Shown: one piece after another, positions 59,413 to 64,000 of the stretch
How the letters are laid out: every line of letters begins with the position of its first letter
Numbering within the stretch: the first letter of the stretch is position 1
Assembly (NCBI GenBank): GCA_019654715.1
Contig: BPEH01000004.1
Location: forward strand, 1 to 64,000
DNA: 64,000 nt
Reading direction: 5' to 3'
Source: Fidelibacterota bacterium
GTDB taxonomy: Bacteria > Fidelibacterota > Marinisomatia > Marinisomatales > Marinisomataceae
Translations under genes and position numbers: made by a program
The notes under the pieces: generated by a model
Told to the model about the DNA's origin: nothing
Database searches by the model: none
The model's input: the letters and a program-made list of their open reading frames with translations, nothing else

Positions 59413-60536
59413 ATGAACATTGGTGTATTAAAAGAAACAAAATCGCTTGAAAAAAGAGTGGCTATTATTCCTTCTACGGTTAGTGATTTAACAAAAAAAG
59501 GTTACTCGTTTTGCGTAGAAAAAGATGCTGGCAATCTTTCACATTATTCAAACCAATCATTTATCGATGCTGGCGCTAAATTGGTAGAAAAGAATGATGT
59601 ATTTAATTGTGATATAATTGTAAAAGTTAATACCCCAACTGAAGATGAAATGCGTTCATTAAATTCAAATTCTTTACTGATTTCATTATTTCAAACAATT
59701 AAAGATATTGATTTAGTCAAAACACTAAAAGAAAAACAGGTTTCTGCTTTTTCATTAAATCTACTTCCAAGAACTACTCTAGCTCAAAAAATGGATGTTT
59801 TAAGTTCTCAAGCTAGTATTGCTGGTTATAAAGCAGTATTGATTGGAGCAAACCATATTGGAAAATATATGCCTTTATTGATGACACCTGCTGGAACAAT
59901 TTCTCCAGCAAGAACATTGGTAATTGGAGCGGGAGTTGCCGGATTACAAGCAATTGCAACTTCAAAAAGACTTGGATCGAAAGTAGAAGCATTTGACGTA
60001 AGACCAGAAGTAAAAGAACAAGTAGAAAGCTTAGGAGCAAAATTTGTAGAAGTAGAAAATGATGGCGGAGATGGAGTAGGTTCAGGTGGATATGCTAAAG
60101 AAACAAGCGAAGAGTATAAAAAACGTCAACAAGAAGTAATGAAAGAAAGAATTGCCAAATCTGACTTAGTTATTACAACAGCATTGGTTCCAAATAGACC
60201 TGCACCAACGCTAATTCCTACCAGCATGGTTGATTTAATGCAACCAGGATCTGTTATTATGGATTTAGCTGCTGAAAATGGAGGAAATTGTGAACTTTAA
60301 AAACAACAGATGAAGTTGTTCATCACAACGGTATACTAATTGATGGAAATAGTAACTTTCCAAGCACTATGGCAACACATGCTAGCCAACTTTTCTCAAA
60401 AAATATTCAAGCTATTATTGAACATTGCCATACTGAAAATGGGTTTGAGCTTAATAAAGAAGATGAAATCATTGATGGAATGCTTTTTATCGAAAAAGGT
60501 GAAGTCAGACATGAACCAACCAAAGAGGCACTATAA
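59413..60536 (+). CDS. pntAA: NAD(P) transhydrogenase subunit alpha part 1, one frameshift
   Basis: Domain I of the proton-translocating transhydrogenase, binding NAD(H). The first frame runs to 60300: NIGVLKETKSLEKRVAIIPS, AGTISPARTLVIGAGVAGLQAI (Rossmann) and VDLMQPGSVIMDLAAENGGNCE. A one-base shift in a T-run near 60297 continues as LKTTDEVVHHNGILIDGNSNFPSTMATHAS to the stop at 60536, for about 373 residues. It overlaps the next gene by one base (TAATG). Confidence 0.94.
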
Positions 60537-60817
60537 TGTTAGATCCAGGAACAATTAATTTATTAACAATTTTTATATTAGCAATCTTTGTTGGTAATGA
60601 AGTGATTTCAAAAGTTCCACCAACTCTTCATACCCCTTTAATGTCTGGTTCTAATGCTATTTCAGGAATTGCGGTCGTCGGAGCAATACTTGCAATACAA
60701 ACAGAAGGAACATTAGGCACTTATCTTGGTTTAGCCGCATTAATTTTTGCAACTATTAATGTTGTAGGTGGATTTTTAGTAACTGATAGAATGTTAAGGA
60801 TGTTTAAGAAAAAATGA
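60536..60817 (+). CDS. pntAB: NAD(P) transhydrogenase subunit alpha part 2
   Basis: 93 residues with three membrane helices (LLTIFILAIFVGNEVISK, ISGIAVVGAILAIQTE, YLGLAALIFATINVVGGFLV) and VTDRMLRMFKKK at the end. This is the small membrane part of the three-gene transhydrogenase. It is intact and overlaps both neighbours. The split into pntAA, pntAB and pntB is the layout of the three-subunit form. Confidence 0.96.
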   Translation: MLDPGTINLLTIFILAIFVGNEVISKVPPTLHTPLMSGSNAISGIAVVGAILAIQTEGTLGTYLGLAALIFATINVVGGFLVTDRMLRMFKKK

Positions 60818-62166
60818 ATTTATTTTATCTCATAGCAGCAGTATGTTTTATTATTGGGCTTAAACGTCTATCTCATCCAAAAACAGCACGCAGTGGAAAT
60901 TTTATTGCAGCTATTGGAATGTTGGTAGCAATTGCAGCAACACTATTCTCTTCAGGAAAACTAGACTTAGAATTAATCGTTATAGGGTTTATCATTGGTG
61001 GTAGTATTGGTGCATTATTTGCTACACGAATCCAAATGACCGAAATGCCACAAATGGTAGCTATTTTTAATGGATTTGGTGGTGGCGCATCAGCATTGGT
61101 TGCATCTTCAACATTTCTTACTCCACCTGAAAGTAATTTTTTGATTGTATGTATTAGTGTATTAATTGGGACTTTAACATTTTCTGGAAGTTTTATTGCA
61201 TTTGGTAAACTACAAGGTTTCATATCAGGAAAACCAATTGTCTTCAAAGGACAACAATTTCTTAATGCCTTAGCTTTCAGTGCAATTATCATCCTATTAT
61301 CTATTAATAATCTAGGAATTCTTGATAGCCAATCAATATTCTATGCTATACTAGCATTGTCTTTCTTCTTAGGTATTGGTTTAGTTATTCCAATTGGTGG
61401 TGCAGATATGCCTGTTGTTATATCATTACTGAATTCATATTCGGGCATAGCAGCAACTGCAACAGGATTTTTAATTGGAAATAATGGGTTAATTATTAGT
61501 GGATCTTTAGTGGGTGCTTCAGGACTGATTTTAACCAATATTATGTGTAAAGGCATGAATCGTTCTTTAGCGAATGTTATTTTTGGAGCGGTCGGACTAG
61601 AAGTAGCAAGTGGTGATGGTAGCCAAAAGGAAATGAATATTAAGAGCTATTCTACCACTGAAGCAGCAATGATTATGGATGCAGCTGAAAAAATTATTAT
61701 TGTTCCAGGTTATGGACTTGCGGTTGCAAAAGCGCAACACGTTGCAAGAGAAGTGGCTGATACTTTAGAAGCACAAGGCAAAAAAGTTCTGTATGGAATC
61801 CATCCAGTGGCTGGAAGAATGCCAGGTCATATGAATGTACTATTAGCTGAAGCTGATGTTTCTTATGATTTATTAAAAGATTTAGATGAAATCAATCCAG
61901 AATTTGAGGATTGTGATGTTGCCTTAATTCTTGGTGCAAATGATGTAGTTAATCCAGCAGCAAGGCACGATCAATCTAGCCCTATTTATGGAATGCCTAT
62001 CCTTGATGTCGATAAATCTCGTACGGTAATTATCAACAAGAGAAGTATGAATCCTGGATTTGCTGGCATACAAAATGAATTGTTCGGATATGATAATTCT
62101 ATCATGGTATTTGGTGATGCCAAAGATATGTTGAATGATTTATTAAAAGAAATTAAAGAATTATAA
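60814..62166 (+). CDS. pntB: NAD(P) transhydrogenase subunit beta
   Basis: 450 residues: about nine membrane helices through residue 270, then the NADP(H)-binding domain III with IIVPGYGLAVAKAQHVA, GIHPVAGRMPGHMNVLLAEA, LILGANDVVNPAARHD and IINKRSMNPGFAG. The complex couples hydride transfer between NADH and NADP to the proton gradient. The frame is intact. It is the third gene of the pnt unit. Confidence 0.97.
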   Translation: MNLFYLIAAVCFIIGLKRLSHPKTARSGNFIAAIGMLVAIAATLFSSGKLDLELIVIGFIIGGSIGALFATRIQMTEMPQMVAIFNGFGGGASALVASSTFLTPPESNFLIVCISVLIGTLTFSGSFIAFGKLQGFISGKPIVFKGQQFLNALAFSAIIILLSINNLGILDSQSIFYAILALSFFLGIGLVIPIGGADMPVVISLLNSYSGIAATATGFLIGNNGLIISGSLVGASGLILTNIMCKGMNRSLANVIFGAVGLEVASGDGSQKEMNIKSYSTTEAAMIMDAAEKIIIVPGYGLAVAKAQHVAREVADTLEAQGKKVLYGIHPVAGRMPGHMNVLLAEADVSYDLLKDLDEINPEFEDCDVALILGANDVVNPAARHDQSSPIYGMPILDVDKSRTVIINKRSMNPGFAGIQNELFGYDNSIMVFGDAKDMLNDLLKEIKEL

Positions 62167-62186
62167 TTTTTCTTTTAAATTAAGAG

Positions 62187-62678
62187 ATGTCATTACCCAC
62201 CTTATACGAACTCGCAGACGAATTTAAAGATGCATTAGAAAATCTAACTGAACTCGAGGATCAAGCAGTTGTAGATACATTGGAATCATTGGAAGGTGAA
62301 TTCAAACTTAAAAGTACAAATGTAGCTAAATACATTAGAAATCTAGAACATACTCTTGAAGGCATCAAAGAAGTGGAATCAAAAATGCATCAGAAAAGAG
62401 CTTCGCTAGAGAAAAAGATTGGGCATATGCGTGAATATTTAAGGCACAATTTGGAAAAAAGCGGAGTCAAAAAGATTGATAGTCCTGAAATCAGTATCTC
62501 TATTCAAAAAAATCCATATAAAGTAGTCATTACTAATGAAAAAGAAATTCCAGCAGAGTTTGTTGATAGCAAGGCAACAGAAACCATTAATAAAGAAAAA
62601 CTAAAAGAAGCTCTAAAAAGTGGTATAGAAATTCCTGGATGTGAGCTCGTACAAGAAAATCGACTCACAATCAAATAG
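62187..62678 (+). CDS. Siphovirus Gp157-family protein
   Basis: 163 residues, largely coiled coil and charged helix. The pattern LYELADEFKDALENL, then ESKMHQKRASLEKKIGHMREYLRHNLEKSG and KKIDSPEISISIQKNPYKV matches the phage Gp157 family, often linked with host protection or replication functions in siphoviruses. No other phage gene is in the window. It starts 21 bases after pntB. Family assignment is by remembered pattern. Confidence 0.75.
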   Translation: MSLPTLYELADEFKDALENLTELEDQAVVDTLESLEGEFKLKSTNVAKYIRNLEHTLEGIKEVESKMHQKRASLEKKIGHMREYLRHNLEKSGVKKIDSPEISISIQKNPYKVVITNEKEIPAEFVDSKATETINKEKLKEALKSGIEIPGCELVQENRLTIK

Positions 62679-62679
62679 C

Positions 62680-63279
62680 ATGCTAAACTATCTTATCAGA
62701 AAAAGAATACTGTTATCAAGAATATTTGGTTTTTCTATGATACCTATCATTCTTCTGAGTGATAATTTCAGTATTTATACTCTAGATATTACCAAGATGC
62801 AATCAGTAGGATTGAGTATAATTGGATTTACTCTTGTAATAATTGGAGGCTTTGGAAGGTTATGGGCATCTTTATATGTTGAGGGATTTAAAACAAAAAC
62901 CTTAATTAAAGAAGGGCCATATTCTATGGTAAGAAATCCATTATATTTCTTCAACTTCTTTACGTTATTAGGGTTTTGCTGTGTGGTAAAGTCTATTCCG
63001 GTTGCAATTGCACTTTTAATTACTTTTTCCCTATTGCACATTCCAGCTATTCTAAATGAAGAGAGAAAACTATTATCACGACACGATGATCTATACAAAA
63101 ATTACTACAATAGTACACCAAGACTAATTCCAAATCCTTTTAAATACAGAAAAACAAAATCAACAGATAGAATTGAAGTAAAGATTAAGAGAATTAACAA
63201 TGTGATATGGGAAATAATAGGCTATATATTCTTATATACAGTAATAGATTTAGTTCATTTTTATCAGATTTTTCAGTAA
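62680..63279 (+). CDS. Isoprenylcysteine carboxyl-methyltransferase-like membrane protein
   Basis: 199 residues from the ATG at 62680. Four to five membrane helices. The C-terminal SAM-binding signature of the family is seen: LIKEGPYSMVRNPLYFFNFFTLLG, then HIPAILNEERKLLSRHDDLYKNYYNSTPRLIPN. Bacterial members methylate or reduce small lipid or quinone substrates in some cases; the substrate here is unknown. Its last 30 bases overlap the convergent homocysteine methyltransferase gene. Confidence 0.85.
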   Translation: MLNYLIRKRILLSRIFGFSMIPIILLSDNFSIYTLDITKMQSVGLSIIGFTLVIIGGFGRLWASLYVEGFKTKTLIKEGPYSMVRNPLYFFNFFTLLGFCCVVKSIPVAIALLITFSLLHIPAILNEERKLLSRHDDLYKNYYNSTPRLIPNPFKYRKTKSTDRIEVKIKRINNVIWEIIGYIFLYTVIDLVHFYQIFQ

Positions 63280-64000
63280 TTCTATATGTTTAGGATTAGA
63301 TCCACAACACCCACCTACTACAGTAGCACCTAACTTTACTGCATTTTTGGTCAAATCGATGAATTCAGTATCCGAGTGATAATCTTTAATAATACCATCT
63401 GGAGAAGGCTCTCCAACGCCAAGATTGGGATAAATACCCCATTTACCAGAACAATAACGTGCAAGAGTCTCTAACGCACTGAATGTACGATTTAAGGGAT
63501 TACAGTTTAACAAAATACAATCAACAGAAAATTTATCCACCATTTTGATTGCACTTTTCAACGATTCACCAGATTGAATATGGTCTGAGTCTAAAAGATT
63601 AAAGCTAACCCATATAGGAAGTTTATATTTTTCCACAACATCTAAACAAGTTTTTGTTTCAAGAATATTATTCATGGTTTCAAGTAAAAAAATATCAATT
63701 CTTTCATCTGCTAGCCATTCTGCAATCACTGAAAATTCTTTTGTAGCTAAATCTGCACCTGGAAAAAGATCAGGAGAATAACAATCTTCCAAAGGAGCAA
63801 TCGATCCTAATATTTTTATGCTATCATTACTTGCTTTTCTAGCCATCTGAACTGCATTATGCATTGAAATCTTAGCAGTGCTATGTGCTTCTTTATATGA
63901 TAATCCTGTTTTTTGGTATGCTCTTGGCGTAGTTCGAAAAGTATTAGTTGTAAGATAGTCTACACCAGCATTGACATATTCTTGATGAATACCATATAGT
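63250..64000 (-). CDS. Homocysteine S-methyltransferase-family protein, partial
   Basis: The frame is open from the window edge; the 5' part lies outside. It shows DYLTTNTFRTTPRAYQKTG, then ISMHNAVQMARKA, ILGSIAPLEDCYSP, LLETMNNILETKTCLDVV and the zinc cysteines in VVGGCCGSNPKHIELL. Such proteins use zinc to methylate homocysteine from SAM, SMM or other donors. There is no sign of a B12 domain in the part seen. Visible length is about 249 residues. Confidence 0.92.
   Translation of the reverse strand, partial: LYGIHQEYVNAGVDYLTTNTFRTTPRAYQKTGLSYKEAHSTAKISMHNAVQMARKASNDSIKILGSIAPLEDCYSPDLFPGADLATKEFSVIAEWLADERIDIFLLETMNNILETKTCLDVVEKYKLPIWVSFNLLDSDHIQSGESLKSAIKMVDKFSVDCILLNCNPLNRTFSALETLARYCSGKWGIYPNLGVGEPSPDGIIKDYHSDTEFIDLTKNAVKLGATVVGGCCGSNPKHIELLKNLIKMN

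Noticed and set aside
62187-63279. Prophage remnant around the Gp157-family gene
   Set aside because: Neighbours are host genes and no capsid, terminase, portal or lysis gene is present.

Overview
The window is AT-rich, densely packed Gram-negative bacterial chromosome. Lipid A/LPS functions (LptE-like lipoprotein, WaaA Kdo transferase, heptosyltransferase), many short lipoproteins ending in C-E/C-N lipoboxes, a class II DAHP synthase, a dipeptidyl peptidase IV, a split-PntA transhydrogenase, and DUF4837/DUF5683-type envelope proteins suggest a marine member of the FCB group. My best guess is Marinimicrobia (SAR406); this is inference from gene content, not from a marker-gene search. There is no rRNA, CRISPR array or insertion sequence. 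Two tRNAs are present: Gly-GCC and Ala-GGC. No gap longer than 300 bases lacks a gene once frameshifted genes are joined.

Layout. 0-9 kb (mostly minus strand): a partial exported protein, an ABC ATPase, trxB-trxA, tyrS-smpB, an integrase N-terminal fragment ending at tRNA-Gly, then an envelope run (metallophosphatase-like protein, PepSY-TM protein, cyclophilin lipoprotein, PHP-domain protein, tandem NTF2-like protein). 9.2-12.5 kb (plus): a Kazal lipoprotein, two small membrane proteins, then an ECF sigma module with a coupled membrane partner, a Spy/CpxP-like protein and a lipoprotein, closed by a UUCG-loop terminator. 12.5-20.7 kb (minus): one ten-gene operon from DAHP synthase and chorismate mutase through the shikimate pathway to prephenate dehydratase and dehydrogenase, headed by a leader that can form mutually exclusive antiterminator and terminator hairpins. 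20.8-24.5 kb: SGNH hydrolase, carbamate kinase, alpha/beta hydrolase, O6-alkylguanine methyltransferase and YbjQ, all but the first damaged by frameshifts. 24.5-26.8 kb (plus): a membrane-anchored TlpA-like thioredoxin and a large indoleamine-2,3-dioxygenase-like haem protein. 26.8-30.4 kb: a nucleotide-pyrophosphatase-like phosphodiesterase and DPP IV. 30.5-49.8 kb: ppiD (plus), then a long minus run (accA, a dolichol-phosphate-mannose-synthase-like GT2, envelope proteins, lepA, nadE, asnS, lptE, sigma-54 activator, uvrB, pgsA, waaA, GT9, tatC, meaB). 49.9-64 kb: rpsT, guaB, an NSS transporter group, ridA, PPC protein, alaS, proline iminopeptidase, pntAA-pntAB-pntB, a phage Gp157-family gene, an isoprenylcysteine-methyltransferase-like protein and a partial homocysteine methyltransferase.

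About 20 genes, many essential, are split by one or more one-base frameshifts, often in homopolymers, while long genes such as uvrB, ppiD, guaB, waaA and pntB are intact. I read most of these as sequence errors rather than pseudogenes and annotate them as single genes over their full extent. The best candidates for undescribed biology are the aromatic-operon leader, the TlpA plus IDO-like pair, the ECF envelope module and the lone integrase domain at tRNA-Gly.
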